A stretch of DNA of 45,952 nucleotides, from NCBI RefSeq assembly GCF_051710625.1, contig NZ_JBPESN010000017.1, positions 1-45,952 of the forward strand, given 5' to 3'. Positions 10,246 to 18,148 of this stretch are shown here, piece by piece. Numbering within the stretch: position 1 is the first letter of the stretch; every line of letters begins with the position of its first letter. Position numbers and translations under genes: made by a program. Below the pieces are notes generated by a model. That model saw only the letters and a list, made by a program, of their open reading frames with translations, was not told the DNA's origin and made no database searches. The DNA comes from JBPESN01 sp051710625 (GTDB lineage Bacteria > Pseudomonadota > Gammaproteobacteria > Enterobacterales > Enterobacteriaceae).

Positions 10246-10269
10246 AAACCCGCATCATGCGGGTTTTTT
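10246..10269 (+). terminator. Rho-independent terminator
   Basis: Perfect stem CCCGCAT/ATGCGGG (10249-10263) followed by six T. It would end rightward transcription of the phage tail region. Confidence 0.75.
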
Positions 10270-10325
10270 CATACCCCACGCCAGACCACACAAAATGCTT
10301 TTAGCGCGACGCGTTAGCCGCGCCA

Positions 10326-10538
10326 TTGCTACTACCCCTTACCACAACAAGCGCAGCGGCATAGCGTGGCGCTTGCCCAGCATTACATCCACGAAGTAAC
10401 GAGGGAAGTGACGAAAACGGCGCTACACCGCACCCGCCTGCGGTTTTCGAGATGAAAATGATTTCAGTTTTCCCTAAGATACAAAACATCCGGCCAGCCT
10501 GCGCCATCGCTGGCAGATTTGCAAAAAATCTAAACTGA
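10326..10538 (+). pseudogene. Relic of an Ash/Icd-like phage protein
   Basis: One frame of this otherwise gene-less stretch reads LLLPLTTTSAAA, a TAG at 10362, then ENGATPHPPAVFEMKMISVF, PKIQNIRPACAIAGRF and AKNLN with TGA at 10536. The sequence PPAVFEMK followed by IRPACAIAGRF is like the conserved end of the Ash / 'host cell division inhibitor Icd-like' proteins of P4-type satellites and prophages. No start codon is seen and a stop interrupts it, so I treat it as a decayed fragment. The resemblance is from memory, not a search. Confidence 0.4.
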
Positions 10539-10680
10539 AAAGAGTGAAAGTAATTACAGTTTTTTCCAAAAAAGGGTCTGCGGTAAAATTGAGGAGAAAT
10601 GCAATCATTTGAAAAATATGATAAAAAATCTTTATTTAAAGAGGGGTAGGATCAGATGGCGTCAAGTTAAGCAAATCGAA

Positions 10681-10716
10681 AAAAACCCGCGATTCCAGTA
10701 TTGGCGCGGGCTTTTG
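10681..10716. terminator. Bidirectional stem-loop terminator
   Basis: Stem CCCGCG (10686-10691) / CGCGGG (10705-10710), flanked by an A run on the left and CTTTT on the right. On the minus strand it would end the toxin-antitoxin transcript; on the plus strand it may insulate the prophage edge. Bases 10539-10757 hold nothing else I can support as coding. Confidence 0.55.
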
Positions 10717-10757
10717 CAGGATGGCGGCGTTTTGCTAAACTGAAAAAAGTGGTTTGA

Positions 10758-11048
10758 TTATATTGCGCGCAACTCAGTTAACAAGGAGGGGTCGCGTTCA
10801 ATCATCAGTAATAATTTTAGAGAAGAGCCAGACGGCACGCGGCAGTTTTGTTCCCAGCTTTGTACTAGAGAAGGACTGACGCCTACGGCTTCAGCAAATT
10901 CACCTTGCGTCAGTTCGCTTGATGCCCGCATGCTTTTAACGTCAGGTAAGTGGTCGCGGTGAACGGCGTCTGGGGGCAGTTCGCCTTTTTCGATGGCCAC
11001 CATTTGTTCCATGCTTTTGGTAAGCTGGTCAAAGAGTTTTTTTTCCAT
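10758..11048 (-). CDS. XRE-family antitoxin (NadS/HigA type)
   Basis: 96-residue antitoxin and autorepressor of a RelE/HigB-type toxin. The N-terminus (MEKKLFDQLTKSMEQMVAIE, then KGELPPD) is the short toxin-binding part seen in NadS-like proteins. A Cro/XRE helix-turn-helix follows at about residues 40-85 (LTQGEFAEAVGVSPSLVQSW, then RVPSGSSLKLLLMIE). It lies 25 bases downstream of the toxin gene, so the order is toxin then antitoxin, as in higBA. The frame is intact while the toxin gene is not. Two GTAC-N3-GTAC palindromes before the toxin gene are the probable operators. Confidence 0.8.
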   Translation of the reverse strand: MEKKLFDQLTKSMEQMVAIEKGELPPDAVHRDHLPDVKSMRASSELTQGEFAEAVGVSPSLVQSWEQNCRVPSGSSLKLLLMIERDPSLLTELRAI

Positions 11049-11073
11049 CGTATAGCCTCATTAGTTGAGGCCG

Positions 11074-11346
11074 CTACTGCGGCCTGTTTAACATCTGTGA
11101 AATCTGGTTTAGTACTTTCTTCTCTTGCTCAGTAAGGCAGTAGTAAATAACTGGCACACCACCTTGCTTCCCTTTTCCTTCCAGTCCCCAGCGAATTTTT
11201 TCGTATCCGCCTGTTTTACTAATGGTGTCGCCGTCTTCGTGGCTTTTAAGCAAAAAAGCCTGAAACTTCTGAAAACTGTCATCATCAATCAGTTCTGAGC
11301 GCTACTTATGGAAAACCGGGGTTTCTATGGATTCGAAGTATTTCAT
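11074..11346 (-). pseudogene. RelE/HigB-like toxin, nonsense mutant with probable internal deletion
   Basis: Toxin partner of the antitoxin just downstream, expected to be a ribosome-dependent mRNA endonuclease. The frame starts MKYFESIETPVFHK, hits TAG at codon 15, then continues RSELIDDDSFQKFQAFLLKS, then GGYEKIRWGLEGKGKQGGVP, VIYYCLTEQEKKVLNQISQM and a stop. The GG-KIRW, GKG-GG-VIYY core is the family signature. Usual members have about 15-20 more residues (the strand with LLLxYPKNE) between VIYY and LTxxQ; these are absent here. Total length is 90 codons against about 105-110. A good RBS (AGGAGG) remains. Confidence 0.75.
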
Positions 11347-11370
11347 CTCTCCTCCTTGAAAATATAATAC

Positions 11371-11414
11371 TCGTACAGAGTACGACTGCCAACAGAAGGT
11401 TGTACAGGGTACGA
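11371..11414 (-). promoter_or_regulatory. Toxin-antitoxin promoter with two palindromic operators
   Basis: Two near-identical palindromes, tCGTACAGAGTACGa (11371-11385) and TGTACAGGGTACGA (11401-11414), share GTAC-N3-GTAC, with centres 29 bases apart. On the minus strand the nearer one abuts TATTATA, a likely -10 box, and then the AGGAGG ribosome site of the toxin gene. This fits cooperative autorepression by the antitoxin. Confidence 0.6.
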
Positions 11415-11561
11415 GTTTAAAGCGTTTGTAAATTACGAAGGCAGGATGAGCAAAATAATCTGGAAGAAAGTTCGTGCGACACTTTTGCGACACTTAGTAA
11501 ACAATAGACAAAAAAGCCACCGTGAGAGATGGCTTAAATTAATGAGTTTAATAACTAGATT

Positions 11562-11637
11562 TGGTAGCCCCTGCTGGACTTGAACCAGCGACCAAGCGAT
11601 TATGAGTCGCCTGCTCTAACCACTGAGCTAAGGGGCC
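11562..11637 (-). tRNA. ileX: tRNA-Ile2 (CAU anticodon, lysidine-modified), ileX
   Basis: A 76-base cloverleaf on the minus strand with 5' GGCCCCUUAGCUC, an anticodon loop ACUCAUAAUC, T-arm GGUUCAAGUCC and an encoded CCA. From memory it matches enterobacterial ileX except for U instead of C at position 72, giving a G-U first pair. The CAU anticodon reads AUA only after lysidine modification. It sits next to mug as in E. coli. Its 3' end faces the toxin-antitoxin and prophage side, the usual place for integration, but no second copy of its 3' end and no integrase is seen in the window. Confidence 0.9.
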
Positions 11638-11771
11638 AAGTGGGCGTTGATTATAAATGATGCCTCCAACCAGGTCTATAGTGACTCCCGCCAGATGAAT
11701 GATTTATCGCCGTTTTTTGGCTAAAATTGTTAATTATCGGCGCCACGGCTAGAGATAAAAGAGAGGGTTCA

Positions 11772-12275
11772 ATGATAGAAAATATTCTCCGGCAGGGACT
11801 GAAGGTGGTGTTCTGCGGTATCAATCCTGGGTTATCCAGCGCGCATAAAGGGGTACATTTCGCCAATCCTAACAATCGCTTTTGGAAACTCATCTATCTT
11901 GCAGGCTTTACGGCGCATCAGCTGCCGCCGGAGGAGGAGCAGCGGCTGCTGGAAACGAAGTGCGGGATCACGATGCTGGTGACGCGCCCTACCACCGAAG
12001 TTTCAGAGGCGTCGCTGGCGGAATATCGCCAGGGTGGCGAGCGGCTGGTGGCCAAAATAGAAACGTTCCAGCTGCAGGCGCTGGCAATTTTAGGCAAGCA
12101 AGCTTATACTGCCAGGCATTTCGGGTAAGAAATGCGCCGTGGGGGCGACAGGAAATGCGCATTGGCGCCACGCAGTTGTGGGTTTTGCTTAACCCCAGCG
12201 GGCTAAGCCGCATAAGCGGTGATGCACTACTGGTGGCGTATTGCGACCTGGCCGGCGCGCTCCCCCGCCGCATTC
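11772..12275 (+). pseudogene. mug: G/U mismatch-specific DNA glycosylase, frameshifted
   Basis: Mug removes U and ethenocytosine from mispairs. The first 118 codons are well conserved, including the catalytic GINPGLSS motif (about residues 16-23) and FANPNNRFWKLIY. The frame stops at 12128 after QAYTARHFG. Homology goes on in another frame from about 12118: RNAPWGRQEMRIGATQLWVL, then NPSGLSR (the minor-groove insertion loop) and VAYCDLAGAL. A single indel near 12120 therefore removes the NPSGLSR loop. That second frame stays open to 12361, beyond where the family normally ends. Its place next to ileX and opposite rpoD matches E. coli. Confidence 0.85.
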
Positions 12276-12324
12276 GCTTACCGCAGGCTTGCGCATTTTC
12301 CAGCGCTCATGGGCGACGGGCAAT

Positions 12325-12351
12325 AAAAAGCCCCGCGGCGTGCTGCGGGGC
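12325..12351 (-). terminator. rpoD operon terminator
   Basis: On the minus strand, stem GCCCCGC (12351-12345) / GCGGGGC (12336-12330) with an 8-base loop is followed by five T. It lies about 50 bases beyond the rpoD stop, at the end of the rpsU-dnaG-rpoD operon. Confidence 0.75.
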
Positions 12352-12398
12352 GATGTTTTGAGCGCCTTAAGGGAAAGGGCCGCCAGCAAAACCGGAAC

Positions 12399-14246
12399 TT
12401 AATCGTCCAGGAAGCTGCGCAGGACCTCAGAACGGCTCGGGTGACGCAGCTTACGCAGCGCTTTTGCTTCGATCTGACGGATACGCTCGCGGGTGACGTC
12501 AAACTGCTTGCCGACTTCTTCCAGCGTATGGTCGGTATTCATGTCGATACCAAACCGCATGCGTAGGACCTTGGCTTCACGCGCGGTCAGACCAGCCAGC
12601 ACATCGTGGGTGGCTGAGCGCAGACTCTCCGAGGTGGCGGAATCCAGCGGCAGTTCGAGGGTGGTGTCCTCGATAAAATCCCCCAAGTGCGAATCTTCAT
12701 CGTCGCCGATGGGCGTTTCCATGGAGATAGGCTCTTTGGCAATCTTAAGCACCTTGCGGATTTTATCTTCCGGCATCAGCATGCGTTCCGCCAGCTCTTC
12801 GGGCGTCGGTTCGCATCCCATTTCCTGCAGCATCTGCCGGGAGATACGGTTAAGTTTGTTGATGGTCTCAATCATATGCACTGGAATACGGATGGTGCGC
12901 GCCTGGTCAGCGATAGAACGGGTGATGGCCTGACGGATCCACCAGGTGGCGTAGGTGGAAAATTTGTAACCACGACGGTATTCAAATTTATCCACCGCCT
13001 TCATCAAACCGATATTGCCCTCCTGGATCAGATCCAGGAACTGCAGACCGCGGTTGGTGTATTTTTTGGCGATAGAGATAACCAGACGCAGGTTCGCCTC
13101 GACCATTTCTTTCTTGGCGCGGCGCGCCTTGGCTTCGCCGATCGACATACGGCGATTGATATCCTTCACCTGCTCGATGGTCAAACCGATTTCTTCTTCA
13201 ATCTGGCGCAGTTTCTGCAGGCTGCGGTGCACGTCATCATCGACTTCGTGCAGTTTTTCCGACCAGGGCTTGTTCATCGCCAGCGCGGCTTTGAACCAGC
13301 TTTCGCTGGGTTCATTGCCGGCAAACAGTGCGACGAAGTTTTTCTTGGGCATCTTACTGATTTCAACGCACAATTTCATGATCAAACGTTCCTGGGTACG
13401 CACGCGATCCATCATGGCGCGCATGTTGTTGACCAGGTAATCGAACTGCTTCGGCACCAGGCGGAACTGTTTGAATACATCGGAAAGGTTTAGAATCTCA
13501 GCGGCCGATTTAGCGTGGCGGCGCCCGTTGGTTTTAATAACGTTACGGGTGATTTCGTACTGCTCGCGCAGCTCGACAAATTTTTGCCGCGCCAGCTCCG
13601 GATCGATGCTGTTATCATTAACCGTGCTGTCGTCGTTGCCGTCCTCTTCATCCTCGTCGTCGTCATCAGCGATTTCGTCGGCGGAGATTTCGGAACCGAT
13701 ATGGGTCGCGGTAGGAGGCATATCTTCTTCCGCGTTAGGGTCGACAAAGCCGGTGATAAGATCGGACAGGCGGGCCTCGCCGGCTTCGACGCGGTCGTAC
13801 TGTTCCAGCAGGTAGGTGATAGCCTCAGGGTACTCGGCGACCGAGCACTGGACCTGATTGATGCCATCTTCGATACGCTTGGCGATATCGATCTCGCCTT
13901 CGCGAGTCAGCAGCTCCACGGTGCCCATTTCGCGCATGTACATGCGCACGGGGTCGGTGGTGCGCCCAATTTCGGACTCCACGCTGGACAAGACCTGCGC
14001 CGCGGCTTCCGCCGCATCTTCGTCGGTGTCGGAGGTGGTTTCGGCCAGCAGCAGGTCATCGGCGTCCGGTGCTTCTTCCATCACCTGGATGCCCATGTCA
14101 TTTATCATCTGGATAATATCTTCGATCTGATCGGAGTCGACGATATCCTCCGGCAGATGGTCATTGACCTCGGCAAAGGTCAAATAGCCTTGCTCCTTAC
14201 CACGTGTGACAAGCAGCTTGAGCTGTGACTGCGGGTTTTGCTCCAT
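12399..14246 (-). CDS. rpoD: RNA polymerase sigma-70 (RpoD)
   Basis: Primary sigma factor, 615 residues (613 in E. coli), intact. I chose the ATG at 14246 (MEQNPQSQLKLLVTRGKEQG) over an upstream one that would add 32 unrelated residues. Region 1.1 is followed by 1.2 (TTDPVRMYMREMGTVELLTR), the acidic non-conserved region (DDDEDEEDGNDDS, about 215-230), and regions 2.1-2.4 with FSTYATWWIRQAITRSIADQ. Region 4.2 ends the protein (TLEEVGKQFDVTRERIRQIE, then SRSEVLRSFLDD). Last gene of the macromolecular synthesis operon after rpsU and dnaG. As an essential gene it shows no lesions. Confidence 0.98.
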   Translation of the reverse strand: MEQNPQSQLKLLVTRGKEQGYLTFAEVNDHLPEDIVDSDQIEDIIQMINDMGIQVMEEAPDADDLLLAETTSDTDEDAAEAAAQVLSSVESEIGRTTDPVRMYMREMGTVELLTREGEIDIAKRIEDGINQVQCSVAEYPEAITYLLEQYDRVEAGEARLSDLITGFVDPNAEEDMPPTATHIGSEISADEIADDDDEDEEDGNDDSTVNDNSIDPELARQKFVELREQYEITRNVIKTNGRRHAKSAAEILNLSDVFKQFRLVPKQFDYLVNNMRAMMDRVRTQERLIMKLCVEISKMPKKNFVALFAGNEPSESWFKAALAMNKPWSEKLHEVDDDVHRSLQKLRQIEEEIGLTIEQVKDINRRMSIGEAKARRAKKEMVEANLRLVISIAKKYTNRGLQFLDLIQEGNIGLMKAVDKFEYRRGYKFSTYATWWIRQAITRSIADQARTIRIPVHMIETINKLNRISRQMLQEMGCEPTPEELAERMLMPEDKIRKVLKIAKEPISMETPIGDDEDSHLGDFIEDTTLELPLDSATSESLRSATHDVLAGLTAREAKVLRMRFGIDMNTDHTLEEVGKQFDVTRERIRQIEAKALRKLRHPSRSEVLRSFLDD

Positions 14247-14397
14247 AAGACGGTGTCCACACTTCAGAGTAATATTCGGTGTTGGTTGGTGAAAGCGCAT
14301 CACTAACAAGAGATCTGGGCTTTGTTTCGCGCCGCAGCCCAATACGGCATTGCACAGGGTCTGGCCCTGCCAGATATAGGCAATTAAGCCTTGTCAT

Positions 14398-16146
14398 TCA
14401 GGTTTTTTTCGCCAGCGCCTGATTCAGCGACCAGAGCTCCTGGCGTTCTTCGGCCGTCAGGCCGTGAGTCCGGTCGCGGGCGATAAGCGCTTCCTGGCGG
14501 TGTTCAAGTATGGAGTCGTAAAGGCTCGCCAGGGTATCGACAAATGTCGCCTCGATCATCTCATCTATGATCATGTGGTTCCAGGTCGCCAGGGTTTCAA
14601 GCTGGGAGTAGAATTTATTCTCCCGATAATGCTCCAGCAACTGGCCGGTGGTTAACCCCGGCTGACCCTGGCAGGCCTGCACTAATTTAACAAATAACGG
14701 CACGCCCGGCTGACTTGCCTGCTCCAGACCCTGCACAGTAGGTACCAGGGCGGAAAGCCGCGGATGCTGCACCAGCAATCCTATCAGGATACGCATGGTT
14801 GTGCGTTTTATCCGCGGCTGTGGTGAAATATTTGCCTTAAGGGCCGCCTTGGGCAGCAGTTTCTCCAGTTGACTGTCGTCAAGGATCCCGAGTTTATTGC
14901 CCAACTGCTGGCGCAGGTAGAGACGCAATGTCTCGCCCGGTACCTGGCCTATCAGCGGCAGCGCCAGCGTGCTCAGCTTGGCGCGGCCGTCGGGGCTGCT
15001 TAAGTCCACCTGGGGCATCAACGTTTCAAATAGAAACGTCGACAGCGGCTGCGCCTGTCCGATGTGCTGCTTAAATGCCTCTTTGCCGATTTTGCGCACC
15101 AGCGTATCGGGATCCTCGCCGTCGGGCAGAAACATGAAGCGTAGCTGGCGGCCATCGGTCAAGTAGGGCAGCGCGTTTTCCAGCGTGCGCCAGGCCGCTT
15201 CCCGTCCGGCGCGGTCACCGTCATAGCAGCAGATCACCCGATCGGTGGCGCGATACAGCAATTGGATATGCTCCGCGGTGGTCGAGGTGCCCAACGAAGC
15301 CACCGCGTAGTCGATACTGAACTGTGCCAGCGCGACGACGTCCATATACCCTTCGACCACGAGCAGCCGGGATAATTCCGGATGCTGCCGCTGGGCCTCA
15401 TACAGACCGTACAGCTGGCGACCTTTATGAAAAATATCGGTTTCCGGCGAGTTCAGGTATTTCGGCTGACCCTCGCCCAATATACGGCCACCAAAAGCGA
15501 TAACCCGCCCGCGTTTGTCGCGGATGGGAAAGATAATGCGATCGCGAAAACGGTCGTAGGTGCGGCCGTTGTCATTCACAACCAGCATACCGGCATCGTT
15601 GAGCGAGGCGCGATCCTCCGCCGAACGCCCAAAACGCTTATAGACGTTGTCCCAGCCCGGCGGTGCGAAACCGATGGTAAAATGGTTGATGACCGCTTTG
15701 CTTAGCCCGCGCTGTTGCAGATAGTGGCGCGCATCCAATGCCGTCTGCGCCTGTAGCGCCTGTTGATAGAAGCCGCTAAGTTTGTCCATCAACTGGTACA
15801 GGCTTTGTCGCTGGTGGCGCTCCTGCTGGTTCGGGCCGGTGCCCGTTTCATAGGGCACTTCCAGGCCGTGCTGGGCGGCAAGCTCTTCGATGGATTCGAT
15901 GAACTCCAGCCGGTCGTAATTCATCAGGAAATTGATGGCGTTGCCATGGGCGCCACAGCCGAAACAATGGTAAAACTGCTTTTCGCCGTTCACGGTAAAC
16001 GACGGGGTTTTCTCATGATGGAATGGACAGCAGGCGTGAAAATTCTTGCCCTGCTTTTTGAGCTTCACCCGTTCATCGATCAGATCGACGATGTCGGTTC
16101 GCGCCAACAAGTTATTGATAAAGACACGTGGGATTCGTCCAGCCAT
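14398..16146 (-). CDS. dnaG: DNA primase
   Basis: Makes RNA primers at the replication fork with DnaB helicase. 582 residues (581 in E. coli), intact. The N-terminal zinc ribbon has ligands C40, H43, C61 and C64 (CCPFHHEKTPSF, HCFGCG). The TOPRIM catalytic core is visible as EGYMDVVALAQF (about 265) and ICCYDGDRAG (about 309). The C-terminal helicase-binding domain ends LWSLNQALAKKT. It sits between rpsU and rpoD; 151 bases separate it from rpoD. Confidence 0.98.
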   Translation of the reverse strand: MAGRIPRVFINNLLARTDIVDLIDERVKLKKQGKNFHACCPFHHEKTPSFTVNGEKQFYHCFGCGAHGNAINFLMNYDRLEFIESIEELAAQHGLEVPYETGTGPNQQERHQRQSLYQLMDKLSGFYQQALQAQTALDARHYLQQRGLSKAVINHFTIGFAPPGWDNVYKRFGRSAEDRASLNDAGMLVVNDNGRTYDRFRDRIIFPIRDKRGRVIAFGGRILGEGQPKYLNSPETDIFHKGRQLYGLYEAQRQHPELSRLLVVEGYMDVVALAQFSIDYAVASLGTSTTAEHIQLLYRATDRVICCYDGDRAGREAAWRTLENALPYLTDGRQLRFMFLPDGEDPDTLVRKIGKEAFKQHIGQAQPLSTFLFETLMPQVDLSSPDGRAKLSTLALPLIGQVPGETLRLYLRQQLGNKLGILDDSQLEKLLPKAALKANISPQPRIKRTTMRILIGLLVQHPRLSALVPTVQGLEQASQPGVPLFVKLVQACQGQPGLTTGQLLEHYRENKFYSQLETLATWNHMIIDEMIEATFVDTLASLYDSILEHRQEALIARDRTHGLTAEERQELWSLNQALAKKT

Positions 16147-16248
16147 AAGCCCCTGTCAGGTAAGCACTTGAACGACTACAAGTTGCACGATCCTTCCGGA
16201 TGGCATGGTTTCGTATGCAACAGCTAAGTCTGCGGATTAATCACGCGG

Positions 16249-16269
16249 CCGGGGTTGATCGCACCCCGG
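16249..16269 (-). terminator. Stem-loop in the rpsU-dnaG intergenic region (attenuator)
   Basis: A strong GC stem, CCGGGGT / ACCCCGG, lies just after the rpsU stop on the minus strand. There is no clear T run after it. In E. coli a partial terminator or processing region in this gap keeps dnaG expression below that of rpsU, and this hairpin is the likely counterpart. Confidence 0.45.
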
Positions 16270-16273
16270 AAAA

Positions 16274-16489
16274 TCAATACAGACGAGTGCGGCGTGCGTT
16301 TTCGCGAGCCAGTTTTTTGGCGTGACGTTTAACGGCGGACGCTTTAGCGCGCTTACGTTCGGTCGTCGGTTTTTCATAGAACTCGCGACGACGAACTTCG
16401 GCCAGAACACCCGCTTTTTCGCAGGAACGTTTGAAGCGACGCAGTGCTACGTCGAACGCCTCGTTTTCACGTACTTTAATTACCGGCAT
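16274..16489 (-). CDS. rpsU: 30S ribosomal protein S21
   Basis: 71 residues, full length: MPVIKVRENEAFDVALRRFK, then CEKAGVLAEVRRREFYEKPT and a very basic tail (RAKASAVKRHAKKLAREN). It binds the 30S subunit and helps initiation. First gene of the rpsU-dnaG-rpoD operon and divergent from tsaD, as in E. coli. Confidence 0.98.
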   Translation of the reverse strand: MPVIKVRENEAFDVALRRFKRSCEKAGVLAEVRRREFYEKPTTERKRAKASAVKRHAKKLARENARRTRLY

Positions 16490-16558
16490 CTGCCGCTCAC
16501 CTCGATAGAATTCGGATTTTGTCGCTGACCAGTGCCAGCCTTTTCAAAAAGGTTCGGG

Positions 16559-16588
16559 ATTTTACTCTAAGCCTGCCTGCTTTGTAAA
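16559..16588 (-). promoter_or_regulatory. Putative sigma-70 promoter of rpsU-dnaG-rpoD
   Basis: On the minus strand, TTTACA (16588-16583), 18 bases, TAAAAT (16564-16559); each box has 5 of 6 consensus bases. It lies about 70 bases upstream of the rpsU ATG. The rest of the rpsU-tsaD gap (16589-16939) shows no gene. I looked for, and did not see, a clear LexA box. Confidence 0.5.
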
Positions 16589-16939
16589 GCGCCGCATTGC
16601 GTGATTTTACTCGCTGCACGTCGGTTGCCACACAACCCGCTGATGTCAGGCGTAAATTCGGGCAAAAAAGTGGGCACGAAATCGACCCTGAACGGGGCAT
16701 CACGACGCAAAACCCCCGATCCGGCGGCGCGGACGTTCATTGACACCGTCCGCGGGCAAGCGGCGGGATCGCGGTGAGCTACCGTGGGATTCTGCCGCTT
16801 GCCCGGCGATCGTCGGGTCGGCTTTTGTAGCATGACGACCGACGAGAAGAAAGGGCTTTGCGCCAAAGCAGCCGTCCGTAGGCCACGCAGCGGCGCAAAT
16901 ATGGTAAACTGTGCGCCGCAAAAAAGGGCGGTAAAGATT

Positions 16940-18148
16940 ATGCGCGTATTGGGTATTGAGACGTCATGCGATGAAACCGGCGTGGCGATTTACGATCAAC
17001 AACAAGGTTTGCTGGCTAATCAGCTCTATAGCCAGGTGAAACTGCACGCCGATTATGGCGGCGTAGTGCCGGAGCTGGCGTCCCGCGATCATGTCCGTAG
17101 AACCGTGCCGCTTATCCAGGCGGCGCTGGCCGAGGCCGGCCTGCAGGCGTCGGATATCCATGGGGTGGCCTACACCGCCGGTCCGGGGCTGGTGGGCGCG
17201 CTAATGGTCGGTGCCACCGTCGGCCGCGCGCTGGCCTATGCCTGGGGGGTGCCGGCTGTCGCCGTCCACCACATGGAGGGGCATTTGCTGGCGCCGATGC
17301 TGGAGGTGAATCCGCCGGCATTTCCGTTCGTGGCGCTGTTGGTTTCCGGCGGTCATACCCAGCTTATCGCCGTGACCGGCATTGGCGAATATCAATTGCT
17401 GGGGGAGTCTATTGATGATGCCGCCGGCGAAGCCTTTGATAAAACCGCCAAGCTGCTGGGGCTGGACTATCCCGGCGGCCCGATGCTCGCGCGTCTGGCG
17501 CAGCAGGGCGTGCCGGGGCGTTATAAATTTCCGCGTCCGATGACCGACCGTCCGGGGCTGGCGTTCAGCTTCTCCGGGTTGAAAACCTTTGCCGCCAACA
17601 CCGTGCGCGCCGGTGCCGATGATCACCAGATGCGCGCGGACGTCGCGCGGGCGTTTGAGGAGGCGGTGGTGGAAACGCTCATGATAAAATGCCGCCGCGC
17701 GCTCGATCTGACCGGATTCCAGCGGTTGGTGATGGCCGGCGGCGTTAGCGCCAATCAGTCGCTGCGCGCGAGTATGGGCGAAATGATGCGCCAACGTGGC
17801 GGAGAAGTGTTTTACGCCCGTCCCGAGTTTTGTACGGATAATGGCGCGATGATCGCTTACGCGGGCATGGTGCGGCTGCAGGGCGGGTCGCAGGCGAGTC
17901 TGGCGGTGTCGGTACGGCCGCGCTGGCCGCTGGAGGCGTTGCCGGCGCTGGGCGCGCCTGAGTCAGTGCTTGCTTTGTTGCCGGTCGATATCCCGATCTT
18001 TTTGCCGGCGGCGTCAGATGCGGCTTTCCTGGCCGCGCCAGAGTCGCTGGATATTGTCGTGGTGACGCAGGAGCACCAGACAGGAAAGCATCACCACCGG
18101 AAAGGTAAACTGCGGTTTGAACCACCAGACGTAGAAGGGGGCGATTAG
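16940..18148 (+). CDS. tsaD: tRNA N6-threonylcarbamoyladenosine transferase, with run-on C-terminus
   Basis: TsaD (Gcp, YgjD) makes t6A37 on ANN-reading tRNAs with TsaB/TsaE/TsaC and is essential in E. coli. The start ATG at 16940 gives MRVLGIETSCDETGVAIYDQ. Metal ligands H111 and H115 lie in HHMEGHL. The conserved domain ends in RPRWPLEALPAL at residue 337, exactly the usual length. There is no stop: the frame continues 65 codons to 18148, through sequence that is the antisense of plsY. The protein is thus 402 residues with a foreign tail. Since the core is untouched it probably works. The stop codon seems lost when the tsaD and plsY ends were brought together by deletion. Confidence 0.93.
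   Translation: MRVLGIETSCDETGVAIYDQQQGLLANQLYSQVKLHADYGGVVPELASRDHVRRTVPLIQAALAEAGLQASDIHGVAYTAGPGLVGALMVGATVGRALAYAWGVPAVAVHHMEGHLLAPMLEVNPPAFPFVALLVSGGHTQLIAVTGIGEYQLLGESIDDAAGEAFDKTAKLLGLDYPGGPMLARLAQQGVPGRYKFPRPMTDRPGLAFSFSGLKTFAANTVRAGADDHQMRADVARAFEEAVVETLMIKCRRALDLTGFQRLVMAGGVSANQSLRASMGEMMRQRGGEVFYARPEFCTDNGAMIAYAGMVRLQGGSQASLAVSVRPRWPLEALPALGAPESVLALLPVDIPIFLPAASDAAFLAAPESLDIVVVTQEHQTGKHHHRKGKLRFEPPDVEGGD

Noticed and set aside
10301..10507. A 68-codon minus-strand frame next to the prophage terminator
   Set aside because: It is antisense to the better-supported Ash/Icd-like frame and shows no domain or ribosome site.
12687..14228. Long plus-strand open frames opposite rpoD (up to 268 codons)
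   Set aside because: They are antisense shadows of the well-conserved rpoD gene, with no ribosome sites or recognisable domains.
16490..16939. LexA-controlled SOS site upstream of rpsU
   Set aside because: I looked for a CTGT-N8-ACAG-type box and found none that is convincing.
17201..17794. A 197-codon minus-strand frame inside tsaD
   Set aside because: Antisense shadow of tsaD; His/Arg-rich composition typical of such shadows.
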